Of a stretch of DNA of 64,000 bases, positions 38,112-46,223 are shown one piece after another. The position numbers were made by a program, and so were the translations under genes. Position 1 is the first letter of the stretch. Every line of letters starts with the position of its first letter. The notes below the pieces were generated by a model that saw nothing but the letters and a program-made list of their open reading frames with translations, was not told the DNA's origin and did no database searches. This DNA is from Brachymonas denitrificans. GTDB lineage: Bacteria > Pseudomonadota > Gammaproteobacteria > Burkholderiales > Burkholderiaceae_C. Location of the stretch: positions 449,001-513,000 of the forward strand of contig NZ_CAJQUA010000001.1 of the NCBI RefSeq assembly GCF_907163135.1, read 5' to 3'.

Positions 38112-39137
38112 TCAGCTGCGCTCCCGCGTCAGGGTAGGCTGCAGCCAGTCCACCGTCAGGCTGCCGGCGATTCCGGTGCCCTGGCCGGGCAGCGTCAGTT
38201 GCAGGCGCAGGCCGTCCGGAACAGGGTTGGGTGCAGCACCCGGCGTTCCGCTGCCCGCACCACCGGCGCCTCCAATGCCGCCAGTACCGCCAGTACCGCC
38301 AGTACCGCCAGTACCGCCAGCACCGCCAGCACCGCCAGCACCGCCAGCACCGCCAGCACCGTCAGCACCGTCAGCACCGTCAGCACCGTCAGCACCGTCA
38401 GCACCGTCAGCACCACCGGCTGGTGCGCTGCCCACGGGCAGGCCTTTGACTGGCCCCCAGGCATCATCGCGATAGCCCAGCACCTCCCAGGCCTGCAGGG
38501 GCAGCATCACCTGCGAGCCTGCAGCCTCGCCTTGCGCGCCTGATCCCCAGCTGGCAGCCTGCTGCCAGGCCTGCTGCTGTTCGCCATGGGTGCGCAACTG
38601 GGGAGATTGCCAGCGCATCCAGCAGGAGCCGGGAACGGCACCATTGGCAGCTTCCCCGGAGGAGGTCTCCGCCGGGCTGCGCGGGCAAGCGCTGCGCAGC
38701 GTCCAGGCCACCACGATGGTCGCCGGCGTCCACAAGGATTGTTGCGCCTGTCCTGCGCCGGTTTCTGCTGCCGTCTGCGTCTCGGGGCTGGCCAGCCGCA
38801 AGACGCGCAGGGTCTGCCCGTCCCAGTCCAGCACCGGTTGCCTGCTGCCGGCGCTGGGCAACATGGCATCCAGATCCACGCGCCACTGCGCCAGCGCCGT
38901 CTGCACTACCGCGATCTGGTCGCTGCGGCTTTGCGTGCCTTGCTGCGCCCGCACCATGGCGTCCAGCCCGCGCCAGCTCAGCAGGGCCACTAGCGCCAGA
39001 ATGCCGATGGCCACCATCAGCTCGATCAGGGTGAAACCGCTCTGCCGGGCCGGGCTGGTCCGCAATACCGCTCGGCTCCGGTAGTGATGCAAGGCCGGCC
39101 GCACGTGCCGCAGACGCGCCGGACGATCAACAACCAT
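38112..39137 (-). CDS. gspJ: Type II secretion minor pseudopilin GspJ with collagen-like tract
   Basis: GspJ is a minor pseudopilin that joins GspI and GspK at the pseudopilus tip. The start at 39137 overlaps the gspI stop. The prepilin cleavage site is RQSG|FTLIELMVAIGILALVALLSW. The globular domain follows, with DLDAMLPSAGSRQPVLDWDG and WTLRSACP. At 341 residues it is well above the usual ~200. Much of the excess is a Gly-rich tract (about residues 242-287) of 15 repeats in blocks GAD x6, GGA x5, GGT x4, placed before the last strands LRLQLTLPGQGTGIAGSLTVDWLQPTLTRE. The frame is open far upstream through gspI and gspH; that part is not coding here. Confidence 0.93.
   Translation of the reverse strand: MVVDRPARLRHVRPALHHYRSRAVLRTSPARQSGFTLIELMVAIGILALVALLSWRGLDAMVRAQQGTQSRSDQIAVVQTALAQWRVDLDAMLPSAGSRQPVLDWDGQTLRVLRLASPETQTAAETGAGQAQQSLWTPATIVVAWTLRSACPRSPAETSSGEAANGAVPGSCWMRWQSPQLRTHGEQQQAWQQAASWGSGAQGEAAGSQVMLPLQAWEVLGYRDDAWGPVKGLPVGSAPAGGADGADGADGADGADGADGAGGAGGAGGAGGAGGTGGTGGTGGTGGIGGAGGAGSGTPGAAPNPVPDGLRLQLTLPGQGTGIAGSLTVDWLQPTLTRERS
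38278..38412. repeat. 9-bp minisatellite inside gspJ
   Basis: Fifteen perfect-length 9-bp units occur back to back. On the plus strand they are CCGCCAGTA (4), CCGCCAGCA (5) and CCGTCAGCA (6), the three variants in separate blocks. This pattern suggests stepwise slippage or unequal exchange within each block. Because the unit is three codons, gain or loss keeps the frame. Confidence 0.97.
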
Positions 39138-39556
39138 CACAAACGCCCCATGATGGTCGACAGCCGGTACAGCGGCAGCGCACCCTTGTGCGTATGCGCA
39201 TCCACGCGGCGGAAGTTGGGGTTGGGCGTGGGCATCACGGTGATCTTCACGGTAAGCTCCTCGCCGGCTTGGGGACAGGCCACTTCGCTGTCGCCCACCG
39301 GCGGAAACACCCTCGACAGCCGCATGGCCACCAACTGGTTCTCGGCACAGATCTGCGCCAGCAGCATGTCGCTCTGGCGCTGGCCATGGCTCACCAGCGC
39401 TTGCGTGGCCTGGCCGCCGGCAACCAGCGCAATCGCCACGATGGCCAGCGCGACCAGCACCTCGATCAGCGTAAAGCCGCCTTGCGCCGAACTGGCAGCA
39501 GTGGGCCCGCCTTGGCGGCTGTGATGGGACGACGGAGGCATGCGGCAAGGACTCAT
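39137..39556 (-). CDS. gspI: Type II secretion minor pseudopilin GspI
   Basis: A 139-residue minor pseudopilin. The prepilin signal is visible: SSAQGG|FTLIEVLVALAIVAIALVAGGQA, with Glu at +5. The C-terminal domain ELTVKITVMPTPNPNFRRVD matches GspI. The start at 39556 overlaps the gspH stop (ATGA), showing coupled translation along gspG-H-I-J-K. A longer upstream open frame lies over gspH and was not used. Confidence 0.94.
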   Translation of the reverse strand: MSPCRMPPSSHHSRQGGPTAASSAQGGFTLIEVLVALAIVAIALVAGGQATQALVSHGQRQSDMLLAQICAENQLVAMRLSRVFPPVGDSEVACPQAGEELTVKITVMPTPNPNFRRVDAHTHKGALPLYRLSTIMGRL

Positions 39557-40113
39557 GGTGCCGGCCCTTCCACCACCGGCCGGAAGGGCCGGATGCCATC
39601 GGTGGCCACCGTGCGCCGCATCTGCGGCTTGCCGGCGATGGCGATGGTGAGCGTCTGCGCCGGCAATACCGGCTCCGGGCCCAGCACCAATTCGATGTTT
39701 TCCGAGCGCAGCGTCTGCGCCGTGCCGCCGGATAGCACCAGCGTCGGAGCCAGCCACTCGCGGGGCTGAGTGCTGGTTTCGGGCAGTCCGGCAAAGACAA
39801 AACCATCCCCCGCCGGTTGCCATCGCACCGGAATGCCGCTCGCGCGCGATTGCGCCCGCGCCGCTTCCAGCAGCGCTGCCAGCCGGTCTGCCTCGCGTTC
39901 GATGCGGGTGTGGTCGGAATCACGCAATGTCAGCGTGGCTCCGGCCGTGGCAATCGCCATGATGACCAGCACCACCAGCAATTCGATCAGGGTGAAGCCG
40001 CGCAGCCGCCTACGCGGCGCAGCTTGTGCCGATACGGACAATAAACGCCTGCGAGGCATGGGGCTCAATGCACGCGACATCGGAAAGAGCGCCGCTGCGC
40101 AGCAGCCGGCCAT
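39553..40113 (-). CDS. gspH: Type II secretion minor pseudopilin GspH
   Basis: A 186-residue minor pseudopilin with prepilin motif RRRLRG|FTLIELLVVLVIMAIATAGATL and the GspH helix EREADRLAALLEAARAQSRASGIPVRW. The leader before the cleavage site is unusually long if translation begins at 40113; a start at 40080 (MSRALSP) would shorten it. The gap to gspG is 7 bp. Confidence 0.93.
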   Translation of the reverse strand: MAGCCAAALFPMSRALSPMPRRRLLSVSAQAAPRRRLRGFTLIELLVVLVIMAIATAGATLTLRDSDHTRIEREADRLAALLEAARAQSRASGIPVRWQPAGDGFVFAGLPETSTQPREWLAPTLVLSGGTAQTLRSENIELVLGPEPVLPAQTLTIAIAGKPQMRRTVATDGIRPFRPVVEGPAP

Positions 40114-40120
40114 CAGTCGC

Positions 40121-40567
40121 TTACTGCCAGCTGCCGATATCCGCGTTGCTGCCTTCCCCGCCCGGCTGGCCGTCAGCGCCGAAGGACATCACATCCACTT
40201 CGCCCTTGATGCCGGGGTTGGCGTACTGGTAGTCCTTGCCCCAGGGGTCGGTGGGCAGCTTGTCCAGGTAGGGCTTCCAGTTGGCGGGCACGGGGGCGGC
40301 AGCAGGTTTGGTCACCAGCGCCTGCAGGCCCTGCTCGGCGCTGGGATAGCGCTGGTTGTCGAGCTTGTAAAGCTTGAGCGCCTGCATCAGGTTGTTGACA
40401 TCGGTCTTGGCGGCCGTTACGCGCGCATCGTCGGCGCGGCCCAGCACGTTGGGCACCACCAGCGCGGCCAGCACGCCGATGATGACGAGCACCACCATCA
40501 GTTCGATCAGGGTAAAGCCGCGTTGGGCGCGGTGCTGGCGGCTGGAGCGGGAGATTCGGTCAGACAT
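40121..40567 (-). CDS. gspG: Type II secretion major pseudopilin GspG
   Basis: GspG is the main pseudopilus subunit. The 148-residue precursor has the cleavage site QRG|FTLIELMVVLVIIGVLAALVVPNV (after Gly17, Glu at +5), and the C-terminal calcium-binding loop pattern YQYANPGIKGEVDVMSFGADGQPGG, EGSNADIGSW. It is the first gene of the minus-strand operon and is divergent from gspC with about 120 bp between, where the shared control region should lie. Confidence 0.98.
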   Translation of the reverse strand: MSDRISRSSRQHRAQRGFTLIELMVVLVIIGVLAALVVPNVLGRADDARVTAAKTDVNNLMQALKLYKLDNQRYPSAEQGLQALVTKPAAAPVPANWKPYLDKLPTDPWGKDYQYANPGIKGEVDVMSFGADGQPGGEGSNADIGSWQ

Positions 40568-40688
40568 GGGAAGTGTTTTCAGTCAATCGGGATCGCAACC
40601 GGACAATGCTAGCGGCACTTTGGGGCAAAACAGTGACACGTGGCTTTTCTGCACAGGTCGCCGTATCACCTTGCCGCATAATGCGGCA

Positions 40689-41465
40689 ATGTCTGCCTTG
40701 ACCCTGCCTTCCTTTCCTGTCGCCGCGCTGCAAGGGCTGTCCCTGCGCGAGCGCTGGGGTGTCCGCCTGTTGTCACTGCTGGTCTGGTTGCTGGTGGCGG
40801 GTGCGCTGGCATTCTGGCTGCTCGGCTCGCGTGGTCAGGGCGGCGGGGTGAGCGCCCTGGTAGCAGATACCGCGCTGCATGCGGATGACCATTTGCTGGC
40901 ACGGCTGCTGGGATATTCGGATGCCCCCCCGCCTGCGGAATCTGCCGAAGCTGCAGCCACCCCCGATGGCGGCAGCGGCCGCTTCGTGCTGCAGGGCGCC
41001 GTCGCCAACCAGTTCGGCACCGGCATTGCCGTGATTGCCGTGGATGGCCAGCCCGGGCGGCCGTTCCGCGCCGGGCAGGAGGTTGCCGATGGCTGGACGC
41101 TGGAGGCCGTGGGACGGCGCTCCGCACGCCTGCAGGCCAAGGGCGGGCGGGCGATGGAGCTGAGTTTTGCAGCTGCCGGAACCGGTGCCAATCTGGCAGG
41201 CGGTGTGCCGCCGCACGGATCTTCGGCCACGCCGGTGCAACCGGTCGCACCCCAGGTGCAGGTGGCACCGCAGCCGCTGCAAACACTGCCTTCCGCGCAG
41301 GGTGGCTCCCTGGCAGGCCGGTTCTCGCGCAACGCGGGACAGGCCAATGCCACGGTTCAGGCTACGGTCGGCGACGGTGCATCGGCCACGGTGCAGGCCA
41401 CCACCTCCCAGGGCAACATCGGCGCCACGGGCGATGACGACGAACCGAGGCGCAGGGATGACTGA
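40689..41465 (+). CDS. gspC: Type II secretion protein C
   Basis: GspC is the inner-membrane protein that connects the platform to the GspD secretin. The 258-residue protein has a short cytoplasmic end, one transmembrane helix (RLLSLLVWLLVAGALAFWLL), and the homology region with FVLQGAVANQFGTGIAVIAVDGQPGRPFRAGQEVADGWTLE. After it comes a Pro/Gln/Ala-rich and Thr/Gly-rich tail (about 180-258) ending DDDEPRRRDD, with no recognisable PDZ domain, as in short GspC forms. It is divergent from the rest of the gsp operon. The downstream gene overlaps its end. Confidence 0.9.
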   Translation: MSALTLPSFPVAALQGLSLRERWGVRLLSLLVWLLVAGALAFWLLGSRGQGGGVSALVADTALHADDHLLARLLGYSDAPPPAESAEAAATPDGGSGRFVLQGAVANQFGTGIAVIAVDGQPGRPFRAGQEVADGWTLEAVGRRSARLQAKGGRAMELSFAAAGTGANLAGGVPPHGSSATPVQPVAPQVQVAPQPLQTLPSAQGGSLAGRFSRNAGQANATVQATVGDGASATVQATTSQGNIGATGDDDEPRRRDD

Positions 41466-41919
41466 TGCGGCCGGGCTTCCCTCAGCAGCCGTCGCAGCCA
41501 TGGCGCACTGCCCGGAGGAGTTGCACTATCTGATCGAGCAGCAGGTCTGGGCGCGTATTGCGGACGGCGGCGTGGCCACGATCGGCATCACCTCGCTCGG
41601 CATCGCCCTGGCCGGCGATATCTACATGTGCCGGCCCAAGCGCGCCGGTTCCCTCGTGAAGCAGGGGGATTCGATCGCCGTGGTCGAACTGGCGAAATCC
41701 ATCGTTGCCGTGCGTTCGCCCGTGACGGGTGAGGTGATCGAAGTCAATCCGCTGCTGGAAGAACAGCCCGAACTGGTGCACCGGCAGCCCTATGGCGATG
41801 GTTGGTTGGTGCGCATGCGATTGACGGATTGGGAGCACGACCAGCAGCACCTGCTGCATGGCCAAGCCGTGTTGCCCGCCATGCGCCACCATGCCTGGCT
41901 GCACCGCCTGGAGTTCTGA
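41458..41919 (+). CDS. GcvH-like lipoyl-carrier protein
   Basis: A 153-residue protein with the lipoyl domain of glycine cleavage H proteins: WARIADGGVATIGITSLGIALAGDIYMCRPK, the swing-arm site VVELAKSIVAVRSPVTGEV with the candidate lipoyl Lys at K80, and NPLLEEQPELVHRQPYGDGWLVRM. No gcvT, gcvP or other glycine cleavage gene is adjacent. Its partner is the DsrE-like gene next door, which starts right after it. Family knowledge: GcvH-like lipoate-binding proteins also serve in sulfur oxidation (LbpA of sHdr systems), where DsrE and TusA carry sulfane sulfur. A sulfur-related role here is inferred, and no hdr gene is nearby. It overlaps the last codons of gspC by 8 bp. Confidence 0.85.
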   Translation: MTDAAGLPSAAVAAMAHCPEELHYLIEQQVWARIADGGVATIGITSLGIALAGDIYMCRPKRAGSLVKQGDSIAVVELAKSIVAVRSPVTGEVIEVNPLLEEQPELVHRQPYGDGWLVRMRLTDWEHDQQHLLHGQAVLPAMRHHAWLHRLEF

Positions 41920-41920
41920 C

Positions 41921-42313
41921 ATGGGCTATGTGGATCATGCTGCCGACGGCATCGCCATCCTGCTCTGGGCCGCCAGTCCGGAGCAGCCGGAACTGCTGCA
42001 CACGCCATTCTTCTTTGCCGCTGCGGCCGCAGCCATGGACGTTCCGGTAGAAATCTACTGCACGGCCGGCAGCGTGCGCCTGCTGGTGCCCGGCGTGGCG
42101 GAAGCGCTGCAGGCGCCCATGCACCAGAAGAATATCGCCAGCGCCATGCGCGAGGCAGTGGCCCTGGGTGCGCGCATCCTGGCATGCACCGACGCGCTGC
42201 GTGCCCACGCCATCGATCCGCATGGCCTGATCCCCGAATGCACTGGGCACGGCGGGGCGGTGCAGTTCATGGCGCGTGCGGCCAATCTGCGCTGGCGTAC
42301 GCTGGTGTTCTGA
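41921..42313 (+). CDS. DsrE-family protein
   Basis: A 130-residue protein with the Rossmann-like DsrE/DsrF fold: first strand GIAILLWAASPEQPEL, helix FFFAAAAAAMDVPVEIYCTAGSV, and a later SAMREAVALGARILACTDALRAHAID that matches the DsrE active-cysteine region (Cys89). Other Cys are at 47 and 107. DsrE proteins bind persulfide sulfur and pass it on. The gene starts one base after the stop of the GcvH-like gene, so they form one unit, convergent with nrdR. Function in this organism is unknown. Confidence 0.85.
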   Translation: MGYVDHAADGIAILLWAASPEQPELLHTPFFFAAAAAAMDVPVEIYCTAGSVRLLVPGVAEALQAPMHQKNIASAMREAVALGARILACTDALRAHAIDPHGLIPECTGHGGAVQFMARAANLRWRTLVF

Positions 42314-42398
42314 ATGGGCCCGATTTCCTGCTGGAACCGCGCGTTTCTTCCTTGAACAGGGCTCACGCCGGCTACCGCACGTCGGGTGCCCGTACGCC

Positions 42399-42848
42399 TT
42401 ATTTCCTGACTTCATCCACCAGCGCGGTGAACTCGTCGATATCCTGGAAGCTGCGGTACACGCTGGCAAAGCGGATATAGGCCACCTTGTCCAGCTTCTT
42501 CAGTTCGCGCATCACCAGCTCGCCCAGCTGGTGGCTGGCGATTTCGCGCTCGCCCAGGGTGCGCAGCTTTTCCTCGATGCGGCTGATGGCGCCATCGACC
42601 TGCTCGGTGCTCACGCTGCGCTTGCGCAGCGCCAGCGCGAACGAGGCCTGCAGCTTGCGCTTGTCGTACTCCACGCGACGGCTGTCCTTCTTCACCACCA
42701 CCGGCATGGTCACTTCGGCCCGTTCATAGGTGGTGAAGCGCTTTTCGCACTGGCCGCACTTGCGGCGACGGCGAATGGTATCGCCTTCCTCGGACAGGCG
42801 CGTTTCCACCACCTGGGTGTCGTTGTGGCCGCAGAAAGGGCATTTCAT
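42399..42848 (-). CDS. nrdR: Transcriptional repressor NrdR
   Basis: NrdR represses ribonucleotide reductase genes in response to ATP/dATP. At 149 residues it matches the E. coli length. The N-terminal zinc ribbon has C3, C6 ([17 protein letters not shown]) and C31, C34 ([14 protein letters not shown]), followed by the ATP-cone domain ([17 protein letters not shown] to [12 protein letters not shown]). The start at 42848 is set by the family N-terminus. It follows glyA on the same strand across a terminator-like hairpin, a common pairing in this bacterial group. Confidence 0.97.
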   Translation of the reverse strand: MKCPFCGHNDTQVVETRLSEEGDTIRRRRKCGQCEKRFTTYERAEVTMPVVVKKDSRRVEYDKRKLQASFALALRKRSVSTEQVDGAISRIEEKLRTLGEREIASHQLGELVMRELKKLDKVAYIRFASVYRSFQDIDEFTALVDEVRK

Positions 42849-42860
42849 GGCAGTCTCCCG

Positions 42861-42911
42861 AAAAGAAAAAGCGCCTCGTGCCGCCATCTCCCCACAGGAA
42901 GCAGGCGGCGC
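42861..42911 (-). terminator. Terminator between glyA and nrdR
   Basis: On the minus strand GCGCCGCC pairs in two steps with GGCGGC and GGCGC, and is followed by TTTTTCTTTT. It lies just before the nrdR start, so it may attenuate rather than fully stop readthrough from glyA. Confidence 0.6.
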
Positions 42912-42935
42912 CGAAGCGCCCTGGCATGCGCCAGC

Positions 42936-44180
42936 TTAGCCGTAAACCGGGAAGCGGCGGGTCAGCTCGGCCACCTTGGCGCGCACGGCTTCCAGGTTGG
43001 CTTCGTCACGCGGGTTGTCCAGCACGTCGGCGATCAGATTGGCCGTGATGCGGGTTTCTTCTTCCTTGAAGCCACGCGTGGTCAGGGCCGGGGTGCCGAT
43101 ACGCACGCCGCTGGTCACAAACGGCTTTTCGGGGTCGTTCGGGATGGCGTTCTTGTTGATCGTCATGTGGGCGGCGCCCAGCACGGCTTCGGCTTCCTTG
43201 CCGGTAATGCCCTTGCTGCGCAGGTCGACCAGCATCACGTGGCTTTCGGTACGGCCGCTGATGATGCGCAGGCCGCGCTGGGTCAGCGTCTCGGCCATCA
43301 CCACGGCGTTTTTCGCGACCTGTTCCTGGTAGGCCTTGAACTCGGGGCTCAGCGCTTCCTTGAAGGCCACGGCCTTGGCGGCGATGACGTGCATCAGCGG
43401 GCCACCCTGCAGGCCCGGGAAGATGGCGCTGTTGATCGCCTTCTCGTGCTCGGCCTTCATCAGGATGATGCCGCCACGCGGGCCGCGCAGGCTCTTGTGC
43501 GTGGTGGAGGTGACCACGTCGGCGTGCGGCACCGGGTTGGGGTACACGCCTGCGGCGATCAGACCGGCGTAGTGGGCCATGTCCACCATGAAGATGGCGC
43601 CGACGTCCTTGGCAACCTTGGCGAAGCGCTCGAAGTCGATGCGCAGGCTGTAGGCGGAGGCACCGGCGATGATCAGCTTGGGCTTGCACTCATGGGCCTT
43701 GCGCTCCATGGCGTCGTAGTCGATTTCTTCCTTGTCGTTCAGGCCGTAGCTCACCACGTTGAACCACTTGCCGGACATGTTCAGCGCCATGCCGTGCGTC
43801 AGGTGGCCGCCTTCGGCCAGGCTCATGCCCATGATGGTATCGCCGGGCTTGAGGAAGGCCAGGAACACGGCCTCGTTGGCGGAGGCGCCGCAGTGCGGCT
43901 GCACGTTGGCGGCTTCGGCGCCAAACAGTTGCTTCACGCGGTCGATGGCCAGTTGCTCGGCCACGTCCACATATTCGCAGCCACCGTAGTAGCGCTTGCC
44001 CGGGTAGCCTTCGGCGTACTTGTTGGTGAGCTGGGTGCCCTGCGCGGCCATCACGGCCGGGGAGGCGTAGTTCTCGCTGGCGATCAGCTCGATGTGGTCT
44101 TCCTGGCGCTGGTTCTCGGCCTGGATGGCAGCCCACAGTTCGGGATCGGTTTGTTCAATCAGGATGTTGCGCTGATACAT
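42936..44180 (-). CDS. glyA: Serine hydroxymethyltransferase
   Basis: GlyA interconverts serine and glycine with tetrahydrofolate, the main source of one-carbon units. The 414-residue protein has the PLP lysine at K229 ([16 protein letters not shown]), [10 protein letters not shown] near the N-terminus, and [15 protein letters not shown]. The length and sequence are fully typical. It is followed by nrdR. The long untranslated stretch upstream is described separately. Confidence 0.99.
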   Translation of the reverse strand: MYQRNILIEQTDPELWAAIQAENQRQEDHIELIASENYASPAVMAAQGTQLTNKYAEGYPGKRYYGGCEYVDVAEQLAIDRVKQLFGAEAANVQPHCGASANEAVFLAFLKPGDTIMGMSLAEGGHLTHGMALNMSGKWFNVVSYGLNDKEEIDYDAMERKAHECKPKLIIAGASAYSLRIDFERFAKVAKDVGAIFMVDMAHYAGLIAAGVYPNPVPHADVVTSTTHKSLRGPRGGIILMKAEHEKAINSAIFPGLQGGPLMHVIAAKAVAFKEALSPEFKAYQEQVAKNAVVMAETLTQRGLRIISGRTESHVMLVDLRSKGITGKEAEAVLGAAHMTINKNAIPNDPEKPFVTSGVRIGTPALTTRGFKEEETRITANLIADVLDNPRDEANLEAVRAKVAELTRRFPVYG

Positions 44181-44521
44181 TGGCAGTCTTTCGTCAAAAG
44201 GAGATTGACCCCTGCGCGGGATGCGGCGTCAGGGCTGCCCAGGCGAACGGCAAAAGCATCGGTGCAGGCGCAAGCGCGGCTGCAGGCAATGGCGCACTCC
44301 CCCGTGGTGATGGCGCTGCGCATGCGGGTGGCATGGCGGCCGGATCCACGTCGGCATCAGGACAGGGCCTGATGCCTATCGCCAGTCGTGCACGGGCTCA
44401 AGTGTAGCGGAATCCGGCCTGCGCTTGAACCCTGAAGGGCCGGATGCGAAGCCGGTCTGCAACGAATTTATTTCAATTGCGTGGCGTGCCGGCGGCCCGT
44501 GAAAGGACCCTCCAGGGGCTC
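44181..44521 (-). promoter_or_regulatory. Upstream region and candidate promoter of glyA
   Basis: This 341-bp gap has no gene. The best promoter for glyA on the minus strand is TTCAAG (plus coordinates 44424-44429) and TACACT (44401-44406) with a 17-bp spacer. It would give a leader of about 215 nt. AAGGAG lies near the start codon. I see no known riboswitch fold by eye, but a leader this long could hold a regulatory RNA. Confidence 0.4.
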
Positions 44522-45649
44522 TTACTGCGCCTGCAGTTCCTGCGTGGTGGTGTCGGCGCGGCTGTCATTGCGCGCCAGTTCCAGGCGACGGGCGCCTTCG
44601 CCCTTCAGGTTGCTGGAGGCCAGGGCACGCTGTACCAGCGGTGCGCTGCCATCCACGGACGGCGTGCTGCGCTTGCTGAAGCTGGCCTGCATCGGCGCAG
44701 CGGCGATCTGCACGCGCTTGCGGCCATCGGCATTGTCGGCCTGGGGCTTGGCGGCTGCGGTCTTCACGCTGCTGGCTGCGGGCGTCTGCGGTTCTTTCAC
44801 CGGAACCTGCGCGTTGGCGGCCACGGTGCGGCCCTGGGCCACAGCCTGGATGCGTGCGTATTCGGCCAGCACCTTGTCGCCATACCCCTGGTCGGACGGC
44901 AGATTGGCCGCGCCCACATAGTATTTGAGGCCACCGCGCAGCGAACCGGCGCGCGCAATGGTTTCCTTGAGTACCTTCACGCCTACGCGCAGGTTGCTCA
45001 CCGGATCAAACGCGGCCAGGTTGCCGCCCAGATGGGCATACTTGTCCGAATGGATCTTGGTCATCACCTGCATCAGGCCCTGGGCGCCCACGGTGCTCTG
45101 GGCAAAGGGGTTGAAGCTGGATTCGATCGCCATGATCGCCAGAATCAGCGAGGGGTCGATCTTTTCCTGGCTGCCGACGGCAAAGGCTTCCTTTACCAGC
45201 AGGCCCACCGGCTCGGGAGCCACGCGGTATTTCTTGCTGATCCAGTAGGTGACGGCAGCCTGCTGGCGTGGCAGGTCGCCGGGATCGGTCGCCGGGAAGC
45301 GGCCCTCGGCTGCATTGGCCTGCATCACCGGCGTGGATTCGACCGCAGATGCTGCGCTGGCAAATGTGGCGGCCGCATCCTCCGGCAGGCTGTCGATGGA
45401 AGCCTGTCCGTTCTCGGCCGGTTGCAGCCAGCCCAGCACATGGGCGGCAGCGTCGTCGCGCAACTCGGGTTGGGCAGCCAGCACGCCGGCAGACAGCACG
45501 GCGCCAATGCCCACCAGAGCCATGCTGCTGTGGGTGACCGTGAAGAATGCGCGCCCCAGCTTGCGCAGCGGGTGCTTCCAGGAAGTCATGTCACCGGCAT
45601 CCGAGCGGGAGGCCAGGGTGGAATCAGGGGTTGTGGAGACGGCGGTCAA
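44522..45649 (-). CDS. Lytic transglycosylase (SLT domain)
   Basis: A 375-residue enzyme expected to cleave the MurNAc-GlcNAc bond of peptidoglycan. The SLT/goose-lysozyme-like core is visible: AIMAIESSFNPFAQS with catalytic Glu176, TVGAQGLMQVM, and the ending NLRVGVKVLKETIARAGSLRGGLKYYVGAAN. A single hydrophobic segment (about residues 41-59) suggests an inner-membrane anchor or uncleaved signal. The ~110 C-terminal residues are low complexity (Ala/Gln/Lys rich). The start used is a TTG at 45649 with GAGGA about 7 bp upstream; an ATG at 45589 (MTSWKHPLRK) is also possible. Confidence 0.88.
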   Translation of the reverse strand: MTAVSTTPDSTLASRSDAGDMTSWKHPLRKLGRAFFTVTHSSMALVGIGAVLSAGVLAAQPELRDDAAAHVLGWLQPAENGQASIDSLPEDAAATFASAASAVESTPVMQANAAEGRFPATDPGDLPRQQAAVTYWISKKYRVAPEPVGLLVKEAFAVGSQEKIDPSLILAIMAIESSFNPFAQSTVGAQGLMQVMTKIHSDKYAHLGGNLAAFDPVSNLRVGVKVLKETIARAGSLRGGLKYYVGAANLPSDQGYGDKVLAEYARIQAVAQGRTVAANAQVPVKEPQTPAASSVKTAAAKPQADNADGRKRVQIAAAPMQASFSKRSTPSVDGSAPLVQRALASSNLKGEGARRLELARNDSRADTTTQELQAQ

Positions 45650-46223
45650 GCGCGGATCCTCGGTAATCCATCGTCCAACCCACGGACGCGGATGCTGATC
45701 GGGTTGCGGGCGGACTGCGGTGCCGGTTCTGCAGCAGGGCTGCGGGGCTTCACTATCTCAAGTGGCTGGCCAGCGGCACATGGGTTCTTCAGTGCAAGGT
45801 GTCCGCCTGCACGGGCGCAAGCCGATGAAAAAATAGGCAATGCGCAGAATCAGCGAATTCTAGAAAGGCCGCTAATTACCGGTCAAGCATTAACAACACA
45901 AACATTATTACTTTCAGGAATGATTTGGCGCTCTGGATGGCCATGATTGGCCGGGTTTTCCCCATGTTTCGGGCCGCAGTTGCGGGAGTTGTCGGGCCCT
46001 GTTTCCATGCGGTTTGCCTCTGGTGAGACGTTCCGCAGGCAAAACTTGCAAGAAATGTAATGTTTGGTATCGCGCAACGTGTTCCGGGGTGCCGGTTTCT
46101 GCGTCTGTCTTTCGGCTCCGGAGCGTTGGCGGATGACAACACCATGAAAAACCGGGCAAAATAGTCCCGATGCCGTCGTGCGCGGCATTTTCCATTTCCG
46201 GAACGACACAAACGACTACTGAC
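45650..46223. other. Intergenic region without recognised gene
   Basis: This 574-bp gap lies between the divergent transglycosylase and DUF349 genes. It is visibly less GC-rich in its middle (around 45840-46060). I see no tRNA, no convincing ORF and no strong promoter pair. TTGCAAG at 46046 is the only -35-like hint for the plus-strand gene. It must hold both promoters. Confidence 0.6.

Noticed and set aside
38278-38412. Repeat array considered as CRISPR
   Set aside because: Units are 9 bp with no spacers and lie in frame inside gspJ; it is a coding minisatellite.
38112-39923. A 603-residue fused GspJ starting inside gspH
   Set aside because: The pseudopilin cleavage motif defines GspJ, its ATG overlaps the gspI stop, and the extra upstream part is out of frame with gspI and gspH and has no features.
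41458-41919. Annotating the lipoyl protein simply as glycine cleavage H protein
   Set aside because: No gcvT/gcvP is present and the translationally adjacent partner is a DsrE-family protein, so that role is not supported by context.
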